Assembly: GCA_016717115.1 (NCBI GenBank)
Contig: JADKGE010000001.1
Span: 744,001 to 808,000 of the forward strand
Direction of reading: 5' to 3'
DNA length: 64,000 nucleotides
Source of the DNA: Actinomycetota bacterium
Lineage (GTDB): Bacteria; Actinomycetota; Actinomycetes; S36-B12
The position numbers and the translations under genes are program-made. Below, piece by piece: positions 24,965-33,871 of the stretch. The notes beneath the pieces were generated by a model that was not told where the DNA came from, did not search any database, and was given only the letters and a program-made list of their open reading frames with translations. Position 1 is the stretch's first letter. Each line of letters begins with the position of its first letter.

Positions 24965-25277
24965 CCAGCACCTGACGCGCATTCGCCTCATCGGCGGGCC
25001 ACACCATCAGGCGCGGGCCGTCGAGCGTGGTCGCCAGGTTCGCCCGCACTCCTCGATCCTCCAGGAGGCGGCGCAGCAGCTCGCCCTCGACGTAGGAGGA
25101 GGGGGCCGCGACCGGCACGAGCAGGCCGTAGTCGCCGTCGGGTCCCGGGCGCGGAGGAGCGGCCACCACCGACGATCCGCGTCGGAAGGCCCACCTCAGG
25201 ATGACGGCGAACACGCCCACCAGAACGACGGCCACGAGTGGACCGAAGGCGAAGGAGAATGAGTTCCAGGCCGGCAC
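24951..25277 (-). CDS. Small membrane protein with signal-transducer-like (DUF2007-type) tail
   Basis: A 108-residue protein with one membrane helix (about residues 10-28) and a soluble C-terminal part. The tail pattern, in which a helix EGELLRRLLEDRGVRA is followed by LMVWPADEANARQVL, resembles the DUF2007 putative signal-transducing fold; that is an inference from pattern only. The GTG at 25277 lies six bases from a CACGAT -10. It converges with and slightly overlaps murA and diverges from meaA. Function unknown. Confidence 0.6.
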   Translation of the reverse strand: MPAWNSFSFAFGPLVAVVLVGVFAVILRWAFRRGSSVVAAPPRPGPDGDYGLLVPVAAPSSYVEGELLRRLLEDRGVRANLATTLDGPRLMVWPADEANARQVLASGR

Positions 25278-25333
25278 GGGTCCATCGTGCAGCCATCACC
25301 CGATCAGCGCTAGCCGGAAGGTAGCCTTCGAGC
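25278..25333. promoter_or_regulatory. Divergent leaderless promoters (small membrane gene / meaA)
   Basis: In this 56-base gap, TAGCCT at 25322-25327 lies six bases before the meaA ATG (25334) on the plus strand, and CACGAT (plus-strand 25284-25289) lies six bases before the GTG at 25277 on the minus strand. Neither gene has a ribosome site. Confidence 0.5.
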
Positions 25334-27361
25334 ATGAGCGGCACATTGGATCCAATCGAATCTGCCATGTCACGCAGGGTGAAGGATGCTCCCTGGCTCA
25401 TGCGGACGTACGCAGGGCACTCGTCTCCCTCCGAGTCGAACGCCCTCTACCGACGCAACCTGGCCAAGGGGCAGACCGGGCTGTCGGTGGCCTTCGACCT
25501 ACCCACGCAGACCGGCTATGACCCCGACTCCGTGATGTCGCGCGGCGAGGTGGGGAAGGTAGGCGTTCCGGTGGCCCACGTCGGCGACATGCGCCGGTTG
25601 TTCGACGGGATCCCGCTGGGCGAGATGAACACGTCCATGACGATCAACGCCACCGCGATGTGGCTGCTGTCGCTCTACATCACCGTGGCGGAGGAGCAGG
25701 GCACGCCACTGTCCTCGCTCCAGGGCACCACGCAGAACGACATCATCAAGGAGTACCTGTCGCGCGGTACGTACGCCTTCCCGCCAGCGCCGTCCCTGCG
25801 CCTCATCACGGACATGATCGCCTTCACCGTGTCCGCCGTTCCCAAGTGGAACCCGATCAACATCTGCAGCTACCACCTCCAGGAGGCCGGGGCGACACCG
25901 ATCCAGGAGATCGCCTACGCCATGGCCACCGCCATCGCCGTCCTGGACGCCGTCCGTGACTCGGGGCAGGTGCCGGAGGAGCGATTCGGCGAGGTGGTCG
26001 CCCGCATCTCGTTCTTCGTCAACGCCGGAGTGCGCTTCATCGAGGAGATGTGCAAGATGCGCGCGATGGCACGAATGTGGGACGAGATCGCCCGCATGCG
26101 CTACGGAGTCAACGATGCGCGGCAGCGCCGCTTCCGCTACGGGGTGCAGGTCAACTCGCTCGGACTGACGGAAGCGCAGCCGGAGAACAACGTCCAGCGC
26201 ATCGTTCTGGAGATGCTCGCCGTCACGCTGTCGAAGGATGCGCGGGCGAGGGCGGTGCAGCTGCCGGCATGGAACGAGGCCCTGGGCCTGCCGCGGCCCT
26301 GGGACCAGCAGTGGGGCCTTCGGATGCAGCAGGTGCTGGCATTCGAGAGCGACCTGCTCGAGTACGACGACCTGTTCACCGGTTCCGTCGTGGTCGAACG
26401 CCTCGTCGACGAGCTCATGGACGGAGCCGCCGCGGAGCTGGAGCGTGTCCTGGAGATGGGCGGGGCGGTCGCGGCCGTCGAGAGCGGCTACATGAAGTCG
26501 GAGCTGGTGCGATCGCACACTCGTCGGCGGGCGCGGATCGAGTCGGGCGATGACATCGTCGTCGGCGTGAACGCCTTCACGACGAGCGAGGAGAATCCCC
26601 TGACGGCCGATCTGGAGGGGGCGATCCAGTCCGTCGATCCGGACGTGGAGCGACAGGCGATCGAGGACCTGGACCGGTGGCGGTCCACGCGCGACGCGAG
26701 CGAGGTCGCCTCGGCGCTCGCCGAACTCCGGTCCCAGGCGGCGGGGCAGGAGAACCTCATGCAGGTTTCGTTGCGCTGCGCCCGTGCAGGCGTGACCACC
26801 GGCGAGTGGGCCGGTGCCCTTCGCGACGTCTTCGGGGAGTTCCGCGCGCCGACCGGCGTGTCGGGGAGCATCGGGGTGGAGGCGTCGGGCGAGGGGCTCG
26901 CGGCAGCCCGCAGGGCAGTGCGCCAGACGGCCGATGACGTGGGGTCGAAGCTGCGGTTCCTCGTGGGCAAGCCCGGTCTCGACGGGCACTCGAACGGGGC
27001 CGAGCAGATCGCCGTGCGAGCGCGTGATGCCGGATTCGAGGTCGTGTACCAGGGCATCCGGCTCACTCCAGAGGAGATCGTCGCCGCCGCGGTTGCTGAG
27101 GATGTCGACGTCGTGGGGTTGTCGATCCTGTCGGGCTCGCATCGGGAACTCGTGCCCGCCGTGATCGAGGGGCTCCGGGCGGAGGGCCTTGACGACGTTC
27201 CTGTCGTGGTCGGTGGGATCATTCCCGACGCGGATGCGGTGTGGCTGCGCGCGCGCGGCGTCGCGGCGGTGTTCACACCGAAGGACTACGACGCCAACGC
27301 CATCATGGTCAGCGTGGTCAACGTCATTCGCGAGGCCCGCGGCATGGATCCGCTGAGCTGA
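25334..27361 (+). CDS. meaA: Ethylmalonyl-CoA mutase (MeaA-type B12 mutase)
   Basis: Adenosylcobalamin-dependent carbon-skeleton mutase. The 675-residue chain carries the TIM-barrel substrate domain (about 1-520) and, fused at the C-terminus, the cobalamin domain (about 540-675) with the DxHxxG motif in GLDGHSNG. RTYAGH, GQTGLSVAFDLPTQTGYD and GTTQNDIIKEYLSRGT are typical. The sequence resembles Streptomyces MeaA (from memory) rather than the two-subunit MutA/MutB methylmalonyl-CoA mutase, so ethylmalonyl-CoA to methylsuccinyl-CoA is the favoured reaction. Methylmalonyl- or isobutyryl-type activity cannot be excluded without alignment. Partners in the window are ccr, an epimerase, MeaB and PduO. 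Confidence 0.88.
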   Translation: MSGTLDPIESAMSRRVKDAPWLMRTYAGHSSPSESNALYRRNLAKGQTGLSVAFDLPTQTGYDPDSVMSRGEVGKVGVPVAHVGDMRRLFDGIPLGEMNTSMTINATAMWLLSLYITVAEEQGTPLSSLQGTTQNDIIKEYLSRGTYAFPPAPSLRLITDMIAFTVSAVPKWNPINICSYHLQEAGATPIQEIAYAMATAIAVLDAVRDSGQVPEERFGEVVARISFFVNAGVRFIEEMCKMRAMARMWDEIARMRYGVNDARQRRFRYGVQVNSLGLTEAQPENNVQRIVLEMLAVTLSKDARARAVQLPAWNEALGLPRPWDQQWGLRMQQVLAFESDLLEYDDLFTGSVVVERLVDELMDGAAAELERVLEMGGAVAAVESGYMKSELVRSHTRRRARIESGDDIVVGVNAFTTSEENPLTADLEGAIQSVDPDVERQAIEDLDRWRSTRDASEVASALAELRSQAAGQENLMQVSLRCARAGVTTGEWAGALRDVFGEFRAPTGVSGSIGVEASGEGLAAARRAVRQTADDVGSKLRFLVGKPGLDGHSNGAEQIAVRARDAGFEVVYQGIRLTPEEIVAAAVAEDVDVVGLSILSGSHRELVPAVIEGLRAEGLDDVPVVVGGIIPDADAVWLRARGVAAVFTPKDYDANAIMVSVVNVIREARGMDPLS

Positions 27362-27391
27362 CACCCAGGTACAGGGCGATCAGGCGCGCGA

Positions 27392-28213
27392 TCAGTTGGA
27401 GCCGCGAGGCGTCCAGCGGAAGACGGCGATCGACAGCACGAGTCCGATGATGACCCAGATGAACAGCATGAGGGCGCACATGCCGAGCTCCCAGCTGCCG
27501 GATGGCTCCAGAGCGGCGGCGGCCTCCGGCAGGAAGACACTGCGCATCGCCTGTGCCAGCCACTTGAGCGGGAAGAACGAGGCGAATACCTGCATCCAGT
27601 GGGGGAGCTGACTGAAGACGAAGAACACCCCTGAGGTGAACTGCAGCACCAGCACGATCGGCGACACCACCGCGGAGGCGCCGCGGCCCGTCTTCGGCAC
27701 GACCGAGAAGGCGATCCCGAGAAGCGTGCAGGCGACCAGGCCGAGAACGCTGGCCCAGAAGAAGGTGAACCACTGCAGAGCCGTGCTCGGCAGCTTGATC
27801 CCATAGAAGAGGATGCCGACGGTGATGAGGATCGTGACCTGCGCGATGTAGGCGACGAAGACCGTGCCGATCTTGCCGATGAAGTACGACACTTTGGGCA
27901 TCGGCGTACCGCGCAGCCGCTTGAGGGTGCCGTCCTCCCGCTCGAGCGGAATCGCGATGGCGAGGTTCTGGAACGACGTGTAGAGGACGCCGGAGGCGAT
28001 CATCCCGGCCACGAAGTAGCGCGAGAACGTGATGTCCGGGCCGATCTGCTGGCCGCTGAAGACCGAGCCGAAGATGACCAGGAGGATCACCGGGAACGCG
28101 AAGTTCCATAGCGCGGAGTTCTTGTCGCGGAAGAACTGCTTGAGCTCGATGATGATCCGGCGGCGGCCGATCGACACGGTGCTGGGGATGTGCAGCCTGA
28201 CGTCGGTGCTCAT
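27392..28213 (-). CDS. ABC-2 type transporter permease
   Basis: A 273-residue membrane subunit with six predicted helices and the ABC-2 fold: a cytosolic amphipathic start (ELKQFFRDKNSALWNFAFP), then helices, with the PLEREDGTLKRLRGTPM coupling segment between the second and third. It pairs with the ATPase gene, whose stop overlaps this start (ATGA). Such two-gene exporters move drugs, lipids or glycans; the substrate is unknown. It ends 31 bases from the convergent end of meaA. Confidence 0.88.
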   Translation of the reverse strand: MSTDVRLHIPSTVSIGRRRIIIELKQFFRDKNSALWNFAFPVILLVIFGSVFSGQQIGPDITFSRYFVAGMIASGVLYTSFQNLAIAIPLEREDGTLKRLRGTPMPKVSYFIGKIGTVFVAYIAQVTILITVGILFYGIKLPSTALQWFTFFWASVLGLVACTLLGIAFSVVPKTGRGASAVVSPIVLVLQFTSGVFFVFSQLPHWMQVFASFFPLKWLAQAMRSVFLPEAAAALEPSGSWELGMCALMLFIWVIIGLVLSIAVFRWTPRGSN

Positions 28214-29079
28214 TCGCTGTCCCCTCCTTCCGCGTAGCGATCACCGTCGAGCAGTGCGAGGTAGACGTCCTCGAGGCGGGCGCGCTGGACGGTGAGGCCG
28301 GGGATCTCGCCATCGAAGCGCGCTGAGAGGTCGGACACGGCCTTGGTCGGCGCCATCGTCTGCAGCTCGCGGTGATGTCCGTTCTCGAGCCACGTCACCC
28401 GGGCGGTTCCCTTCTGCCGGTCGCCCAGTCGAGCGGGCGTGTCGCACTCGACCACCCGGCCACGGGAGATCACCGCCACTCGATCGGCCAGGTACTCCGC
28501 CTCCTCGAGGTAGTGCGTGGTCAGCAGGATCGTGGTGCCCTCGGACTTGAGGCCGTCGATGAGGTCCCAGAAGTCGCGCCGGGCCTCGGGGTCGAAGCCC
28601 GTCGTGGGCTCGTCGAGGAACAGCACGCTGGGACGGCCGATGATGCCGAGCGCGACATCGAGCCTGCGCCGCTGCCCGCCAGAGAGCTTCTCGTTGCGGG
28701 ACTTCCTCTTCTCGGTCAGCCCGACGGCATCGATGACCTCGTCCGGGTTCCGTGGATTGGGGTAGTACCCGGCGAAGTGATGCACGGCCTCGGACACCGT
28801 GAGATCACCCAGATCCCGGTCCGACTGCAGGACGATGCCGACGCGCGACTTCCACTCACGGTCGGCGTGCGCTGGGTCGATGCCCAGCACCTCAGCGTCG
28901 CCGGCATCGCGGCTGCGATATCCCTCGAGGATCTCGGTGATCGTGGTCTTGCCCGCTCCGTTGGGGCCGAGCAGGGAGAAGCACTCACCGTAGGCGATGT
29001 CGAAACTCACTCCGTCGAGCGCCCAGAGGTCGCCATACCGCTTGCGGACGTCCTTCACCCGTATCGCGACGTCGCCCAT
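28210..29079 (-). CDS. ABC transporter ATP-binding protein
   Basis: ATPase of the exporter with the downstream permease. The ATG at 29079 gives 289 residues (MGDVAIRVKDVRKRYG); a longer in-frame start is rejected because the leaderless promoter and homology both point to this ATG. Walker A GPNGAGKTT, Q-loop VLQSD, signature LSGGQRRRLDVAL, Walker B VLFLDEPTTGFDP and the H-loop histidine in LLTTHYLEEAE are intact. The C-terminal 70 residues form the extra domain common in DrrA-type drug exporters. Divergent from nucS. Confidence 0.92.
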   Translation of the reverse strand: MGDVAIRVKDVRKRYGDLWALDGVSFDIAYGECFSLLGPNGAGKTTITEILEGYRSRDAGDAEVLGIDPAHADREWKSRVGIVLQSDRDLGDLTVSEAVHHFAGYYPNPRNPDEVIDAVGLTEKRKSRNEKLSGGQRRRLDVALGIIGRPSVLFLDEPTTGFDPEARRDFWDLIDGLKSEGTTILLTTHYLEEAEYLADRVAVISRGRVVECDTPARLGDRQKGTARVTWLENGHHRELQTMAPTKAVSDLSARFDGEIPGLTVQRARLEDVYLALLDGDRYAEGGDSE

Positions 29080-29131
29080 CCGCCGATCATGGCACGGCGG
29101 GCCGGCCGAGTCAGGCCGGTACGGTAGCCGC
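29080..29131. promoter_or_regulatory. Overlapping divergent promoters, ABC exporter / nucS
   Basis: Minus strand: CTGACT (plus-strand 29109-29114) and CATGAT (29086-29091), 17 bases apart, six bases before the ATG at 29079. Plus strand: TACGGT at 29120-29125, six bases before the GTG at 29132. Both messages would be leaderless. The two promoters share the same 52 bases, so they may interfere. Confidence 0.55.
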
Positions 29132-29812
29132 GTGCGGATCATGGTGGCCCGGTGCTCGGTCGACTACGTCGGACGGCTGACCGCCCACCTGCCTGAGGCG
29201 ACCAGGGTGATCATGGTGAAGGCGGACGGCTCCGTGCTCATCCACTCCGACGGTGGCTCGTACAAGCCGCTCAACTGGATGAGCCCGCCGTGCACCACGC
29301 GGATCGTCTCGTCCGACGCCGAGGAGACCGTGGAGGTCTGGACGGTCGAGAACAAGGCGGGTGAGCAACTGGTCATCAGCGTGCACGAGGTGCTGCACTC
29401 CGGTGAGCACGAGCTCGGCGTCGATCCCGGCCTCGTCAAGGACGGCGTCGAGGCGCACCTGCAGCGACTCCTCGCGATGCACGTCCACGTGCTGGGCGAG
29501 GGCTGGTCTCTCGTCCGGCGCGAGTACCCGACGGCGATCGGTCCGGTCGACCTGCTGTGCCGAGACCCGTACGGCCGGTCTGTCGCCGTCGAGATCAAGC
29601 GTCGGGGGGAGATCGACGGCGTCGAGCAGCTGACCCGCTACCTCGAGCTCCTCAACCGTGATCCCCTCCTGGCGCCGGTGGCGGGTGTCTTCGCCGCCCA
29701 GGAGATCAAGCCTCAGGCACGCGTGCTCGCCGAGGACCGGGGTATCAGGTGCGTGGTCCTCGACTACGAGGCGCTGAAGGGCAGCGACGACCCCGGTCTG
29801 CGGCTGTTCTAG
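29132..29812 (+). CDS. nucS: Mismatch-specific endonuclease NucS (EndoMS)
   Basis: Cuts both strands at G-T, G-G and T-T mismatches and replaces MutS-MutL repair in most actinobacteria. The GTG at 29132 gives 226 residues, close to the mycobacterial length. The N-terminal DNA-binding part has CSVDYVGRLTAHLP and KPLNWMSPPC; the RecB-like nuclease part has AIGPVDLLCRD and the catalytic E154-x-K156 in VEIKRRGEIDGVEQL. The C-terminus ends LRLF, the likely beta-clamp binding peptide. Its end overlaps the convergent next gene by four bases. Confidence 0.96.
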   Translation: MRIMVARCSVDYVGRLTAHLPEATRVIMVKADGSVLIHSDGGSYKPLNWMSPPCTTRIVSSDAEETVEVWTVENKAGEQLVISVHEVLHSGEHELGVDPGLVKDGVEAHLQRLLAMHVHVLGEGWSLVRREYPTAIGPVDLLCRDPYGRSVAVEIKRRGEIDGVEQLTRYLELLNRDPLLAPVAGVFAAQEIKPQARVLAEDRGIRCVVLDYEALKGSDDPGLRLF

Positions 29813-31656
29813 GTTCTCGCGTCGACTGCCTCGCGGCGGAAGTCGTAGAACTGCAGCGACAGGCCGATGGCCGAGAACGGCAGGAGGACGGCACTGGCGA
29901 GGATCGCAACCGTGTTCGTGACCCAGAAGGGCCAGCCCGTGACGAGCAGGAGCAGCCCGCCGATCGCCCCCGGGAGGCTGAAGCCGATCCAGACGAGCAG
30001 GGCGCTGAGGAACACCGCTCGCCAGCGCCGTCCCTTGGTCAGGCCCGCGCTACGACGGAACGCGTCGATGAATCCGCGTCGCTCGATCACGGCCGCCGGC
30101 ATGGCGACGGCCCAGAAGGCGATCAGGAGCAGGGCGATCGGAAGCAGGACGAGCGACGACGCCAGCAGCGTGACGACGAAGAACAGCACAAGCTGCACCA
30201 GGGCGCCTGCCGGCCGGCGGACGGCAAGGGCGATGGCGTCCCACGGCCGGGGCGCCTGATCGCGGGCGATGTCCTCGACCACGCGGCAGGTCGCGGCCAG
30301 CAGGACCGAGAGGATCGGGGCGACCGCGAAGGCGACGACGACCACGAGGATCGCCGCGATGGGGCTGCTGGCAACGCCATTCACATCGTTGATGTCGTCG
30401 CTGGGCCGACGGTGCAGCGCCAGTCGCTGCAGTGCGAGCGCACCGGCAGTGGTCAGGCCGACGGTCAGCAGGAGGGGCCAGAAACCGCGGGCGTGCCGCC
30501 GGAGCAACCCGAACGACGCGGTGACCACCTGACCAGCGCGGCGCTCGCGGTCTGGCTGCCGGTCGCCGCCGGACCGCCAGCGCGTGCCGCGCACGAGCAA
30601 CGCCACGAGGAGCACGAAGGCCAGCAGTACGAGGCCCGTCGTCAGTGGCTGGTCGAGGGCCTGGATGAACAGCAGCGAACCGCCCTCTGTCAATGCGCAG
30701 AACGACTCGACGGCGGGACCGCCGACGACCGGCAGCGCCACCGCACCCTCGCGTCCCTCGTCGAACTGCCAGGAGACGGGGCGGTTCCACTGGGTCTTGG
30801 TATTCGGGCCCGTGGGCCCGTTGTTGAAGGAGGGGGCCTTCTCGCCCCAGCGCCCCGTGAAGTCGAGCCACTCGAAGCCGTCGGTCGGCGCGTCCGGGAG
30901 GATGACGACGTCGGGTCGCACCGTGACGCCCTCGGCGAGCGTGTTGTCGCAGCCGAAGCCGGCGGCCGCGCTCTTGCCGAACCACTGCGACTGCGTGAAG
31001 TAGGCCGCATGCGAGCCCTGGCCGGGATAGACGACCACGTGGTCGCCCTCCTTCAGGAGCTTCTCGTCGGCCCAGCCGCCGGTCTCCGATCCCTCATGCT
31101 GCGCGAACGCGGCGCTCGCGGGCGCGATGGCCAAAGCCTCCTCGGGTGTCGACGCGTCGAAGAGCAGCTGGAGCATCTCCCAGTCGCCCTCGTGCTTGTC
31201 GTTCCAGTCGTTGTAGGCCCAGAAGAACCAGTACTGCAGCGCCAGCGTGCCGAGGTGGTCAGGATCGGTCGCGACGCGTGCGTACACCGTCGGAGCCTTG
31301 CCTTTGCCCGCCACGTCGAACCAGCGCTCGTAGTCGCATCCCGGGTCCAGCGGGTTGCCGGGGAGGTCGAGGTACCAGCCGTCACCCTTGCCAGCCAGGT
31401 CCGCCGTCGTCGGGGCGGCGATCGTCTGTCCGCCGGGTCCTCGAAGCACGACGTCGGAGGCGCCGAGCACCGTCTCGACGGGCGTCGGCAGGAAGGGCTC
31501 GCCCGGACCGCACGGCTGCAACTGCTCTCGGATCACCACAACCGGGGCATAACGCGCGGCCAGTTCCGAGACCGCATCCGAGGCGCGAGCCGCGGGGGCG
31601 GTCAGGAGGCACCCGATCACGCCGAGCAGGGTCGCGGCCAGTAGGCCGCGCCTCAT
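29809..31656 (-). CDS. Exported Vps62-like protein with C-terminal membrane domain
   Basis: The ATG at 31656 opens a signal peptide (RRGLLAATLLGVIGC, cleavage near APAARA); the 41 residues before it in the longer frame look non-coding. The exported domain (about 30-320) resembles the Vps62 family: AARYAPVVVIREQ near the start, YWFFWAYNDW, HEGDWEMLQLLF and YPGQGSHAAYF. About seven membrane helices follow (about 335-610). I know of no assigned reaction for such proteins. Its head-to-head neighbour is the fused acyl-CoA dehydrogenase, 158 bases away. Function not assigned. Confidence 0.6.
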   Translation of the reverse strand: MRRGLLAATLLGVIGCLLTAPAARASDAVSELAARYAPVVVIREQLQPCGPGEPFLPTPVETVLGASDVVLRGPGGQTIAAPTTADLAGKGDGWYLDLPGNPLDPGCDYERWFDVAGKGKAPTVYARVATDPDHLGTLALQYWFFWAYNDWNDKHEGDWEMLQLLFDASTPEEALAIAPASAAFAQHEGSETGGWADEKLLKEGDHVVVYPGQGSHAAYFTQSQWFGKSAAAGFGCDNTLAEGVTVRPDVVILPDAPTDGFEWLDFTGRWGEKAPSFNNGPTGPNTKTQWNRPVSWQFDEGREGAVALPVVGGPAVESFCALTEGGSLLFIQALDQPLTTGLVLLAFVLLVALLVRGTRWRSGGDRQPDRERRAGQVVTASFGLLRRHARGFWPLLLTVGLTTAGALALQRLALHRRPSDDINDVNGVASSPIAAILVVVVAFAVAPILSVLLAATCRVVEDIARDQAPRPWDAIALAVRRPAGALVQLVLFFVVTLLASSLVLLPIALLLIAFWAVAMPAAVIERRGFIDAFRRSAGLTKGRRWRAVFLSALLVWIGFSLPGAIGGLLLLVTGWPFWVTNTVAILASAVLLPFSAIGLSLQFYDFRREAVDART

Positions 31657-31814
31657 GGCTTCCGACTCCCGGGCACGGCGCCATTGTGCCGTTGATCGGG
31701 CCCCCGCAGGTGCCGTTGCCGTGGGATGTGGCCCCGTGTTCGGGGCAGATGGCCAGATAGGCTCGAAGGCGTCGCGCACGTGTCCGTGCGGTCCGGATTC
31801 GGGGAGGAATCGCC

Positions 31815-33581
31815 ATGAGTATCGCGGTGGTAGGCGTCATCGGCCTGGGCACCATGGGAGCCGGAATCGCGGAGGTGCTCGCGCGCCATGGCTACGACGT
31901 GATCGCGATCGAGGAGACCGAAGCCGCCCTCGACCGCGGGCGTGGGTCGCTCGAGGGTTCGAGCGCGCGAGCGGTGTCGCGCTCCAAGATGACCGACGAG
32001 GATCGAATCGCTCTCCTCGGTCGCATCTCCTTCAGCGTCGACCTGGCGTCCCTCGCCAACGCGGACCTCGTGATCGAGGCGGTCTCGGAGAGCCTTGAGC
32101 TGAAGAAGGACCTCTTCGCGCGGCTCGACGCGATCGTGCCCGCGCATGCGATCCTCGCCACGAACACGTCGTCGCTGTCCGTCACCGACATCGCGGTGGC
32201 GACGTCACGGCCGTCCCATGTGATCGGAATCCACTTCTTCAACCCTGCACCGGTGCAGGCCTTCGTCGAGATCGTGCGCACCGTCGTCACCTCGCAGGAG
32301 GTTGTCGACCAGTCGGTCGCCTTCGCCAGCACGCTGGAGAAGGAGCCGGTCGTGGTCGGCGACAAGGCCGGCTTCATCGCGAACGCCCTGCTCTTCGGCT
32401 ATCTGAACCACGCCGTGTCGATGTTCGAGTCGCGTTACGCGACGCGCGAGGACATCGATGCGGCCATGCGCCTCGGCTGCGGGTACCCGATGGGTCCCCT
32501 GATGCTGCTCGACCTCATCGGCCTCGACACCGCCTACGAGATCCTCGACACGATGTATCGCCAGGGCCGCGATCGCCTCCATGCGCCCAGCCCCATCCTC
32601 AAGCAGATGGTGACGGCGGGGCTGCGTGGCCGCAAGTCCGGCCGTGGCTTCTACGCCTACGAGTCGCCAGGCTCCCCGGTGGTGGTCGACGCGGCCGGTG
32701 CCGATGCCGGCGACACGGTCGGGCGTGGTCGTCCCGTCGCTCGGGTGGGGGTCGTCGGCTCCGGCACGATGGCGTCCGGCATCGTCGAGGTGTTCGCGAA
32801 GGGCGGCTTCGACGTCGTCTTCGTTGCCCGATCCGCTGACAAGGCGGACACGGTCCTCGCCCGCATCGGCAAGAGCCTGGCCAAGGGAGTCGAGCGGGGC
32901 AAGCTCTCGGCGGATGACCGCGACGCCGCCCTCGCCCGGGTGCAGGGAGCCACGGAGCTGTCCGCGTTGGCCGACGTCGATCTTGTCGTCGAGGCGGTCG
33001 TTGAGGACCTCGGGGTGAAGACGCAGCTCTTCATCGACCTCGACGCGATCTGCAAGCCCGGGGCCGTACTCGCGACCACCACCTCGAGCCTGCCGGTGAT
33101 CGACATGGCAGCCGTGACGGACCGACCCCAGGACGTCGTCGGCCTGCACTTCTTCAACCCGGCCCCGCTCATGCGGCTCGTGGAGGTCGTCGGGACAGTG
33201 GCGACGTCCGACGACGTCGTGGCCACGGGCGTGCGTGTGTGCCGGGAGATCGGCAAGCACCCGGTCGAGTGCGGTGACCGTGCAGGCTTCATCGTCAACG
33301 CGCTGCTCTTCCCCTACCTCAACGACGCCATCCGCATGCTCGAGGCCAACTACGCGACGGCGGACGACATCGATCTGGCGATGAAGAAGGGCTGTGGCTA
33401 CCCGATGGGGCCGTTCGAGCTGCTCGACGTCGTCGGACTTGACGTCTCGCTCGCGATCCAGGCCACGTTGTACCGGGAGTTCCGCGAGCCCGGGTTCGCG
33501 CCGGCTCCCCGGCTCGAGCATCTCGTCACCGCCGGCTACCTCGGTCGCAAGACGGGGCGGGGCTTCCGGGTCTACACCTGA
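31815..33581 (+). CDS. Tandem-fused 3-hydroxyacyl-CoA dehydrogenase
   Basis: Two complete 3-hydroxybutyryl-CoA-type dehydrogenases in one 588-residue chain. Each half has a Rossmann loop (GLGTMGAG near residue 10; GSGTMASG near 317), a catalytic histidine in a near-identical motif (His140 in IGIHFFNPAP; His445 in VGLHFFNPAP) and a C-terminal domain with GCGYPMGP and GRKSGRGF or GRKTGRGF. Single-domain enzymes work as dimers, so this is likely a covalent pseudo-dimer. NAD-dependent oxidation of 3-hydroxyacyl-CoA, or the reverse in crotonyl-CoA formation, is expected. A GGGGAGG ribosome site precedes the ATG. The stop overlaps the next gene by one base. Confidence 0.9.
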   Translation: MSIAVVGVIGLGTMGAGIAEVLARHGYDVIAIEETEAALDRGRGSLEGSSARAVSRSKMTDEDRIALLGRISFSVDLASLANADLVIEAVSESLELKKDLFARLDAIVPAHAILATNTSSLSVTDIAVATSRPSHVIGIHFFNPAPVQAFVEIVRTVVTSQEVVDQSVAFASTLEKEPVVVGDKAGFIANALLFGYLNHAVSMFESRYATREDIDAAMRLGCGYPMGPLMLLDLIGLDTAYEILDTMYRQGRDRLHAPSPILKQMVTAGLRGRKSGRGFYAYESPGSPVVVDAAGADAGDTVGRGRPVARVGVVGSGTMASGIVEVFAKGGFDVVFVARSADKADTVLARIGKSLAKGVERGKLSADDRDAALARVQGATELSALADVDLVVEAVVEDLGVKTQLFIDLDAICKPGAVLATTTSSLPVIDMAAVTDRPQDVVGLHFFNPAPLMRLVEVVGTVATSDDVVATGVRVCREIGKHPVECGDRAGFIVNALLFPYLNDAIRMLEANYATADDIDLAMKKGCGYPMGPFELLDVVGLDVSLAIQATLYREFREPGFAPAPRLEHLVTAGYLGRKTGRGFRVYT

Positions 33582-33871
33582 TGGGTCGCAAGAACCGTCG
33601 ACGCCCTGACGAGGCGCGCGACCTGGGGCCGACCTATGCCAGTCGCACCACCGAGACCCATCCGGATGGTGCCTGGATCGTCCAGCGGACGACGGGAGCC
33701 GCCGCCACGAAGCCCTATCGATGCCCGGGCTGCGACCAGATGATCCCTCCGGCGACCCCCCACGTGGTGGCCTTCCGCGCCGATGACGAGCGTGACCTGG
33801 AGAACCGGCGCCACTGGCACACCCCCTGCTGGGCGGCGCGCGACCGGCGCGCCCCGAGGGCGGGCAGATGA
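33581..33871 (+). CDS. Conserved small zinc-ribbon-like protein
   Basis: A 96-residue basic protein starting MGRKNRRRP, with CPGC in the middle and H-x-H-x-x-C (HWHTPC) near the end, a plausible zinc-binding set. Similar proteins are common in actinobacteria, sometimes labelled ATP/GTP-binding without evidence. It is coupled by one base to the dehydrogenase upstream and by four bases (ATGA) to the hydrolase downstream. Function unknown. Confidence 0.65.
   Translation: MGRKNRRRPDEARDLGPTYASRTTETHPDGAWIVQRTTGAAATKPYRCPGCDQMIPPATPHVVAFRADDERDLENRRHWHTPCWAARDRRAPRAGR

Noticed and set aside
29749..31644. 631-codon plus-strand frame opposite the Vps62-like gene
   Set aside because: Shadow frame full of Arg, Gly and Glu runs; the minus-strand frame has a signal peptide and membrane helices.
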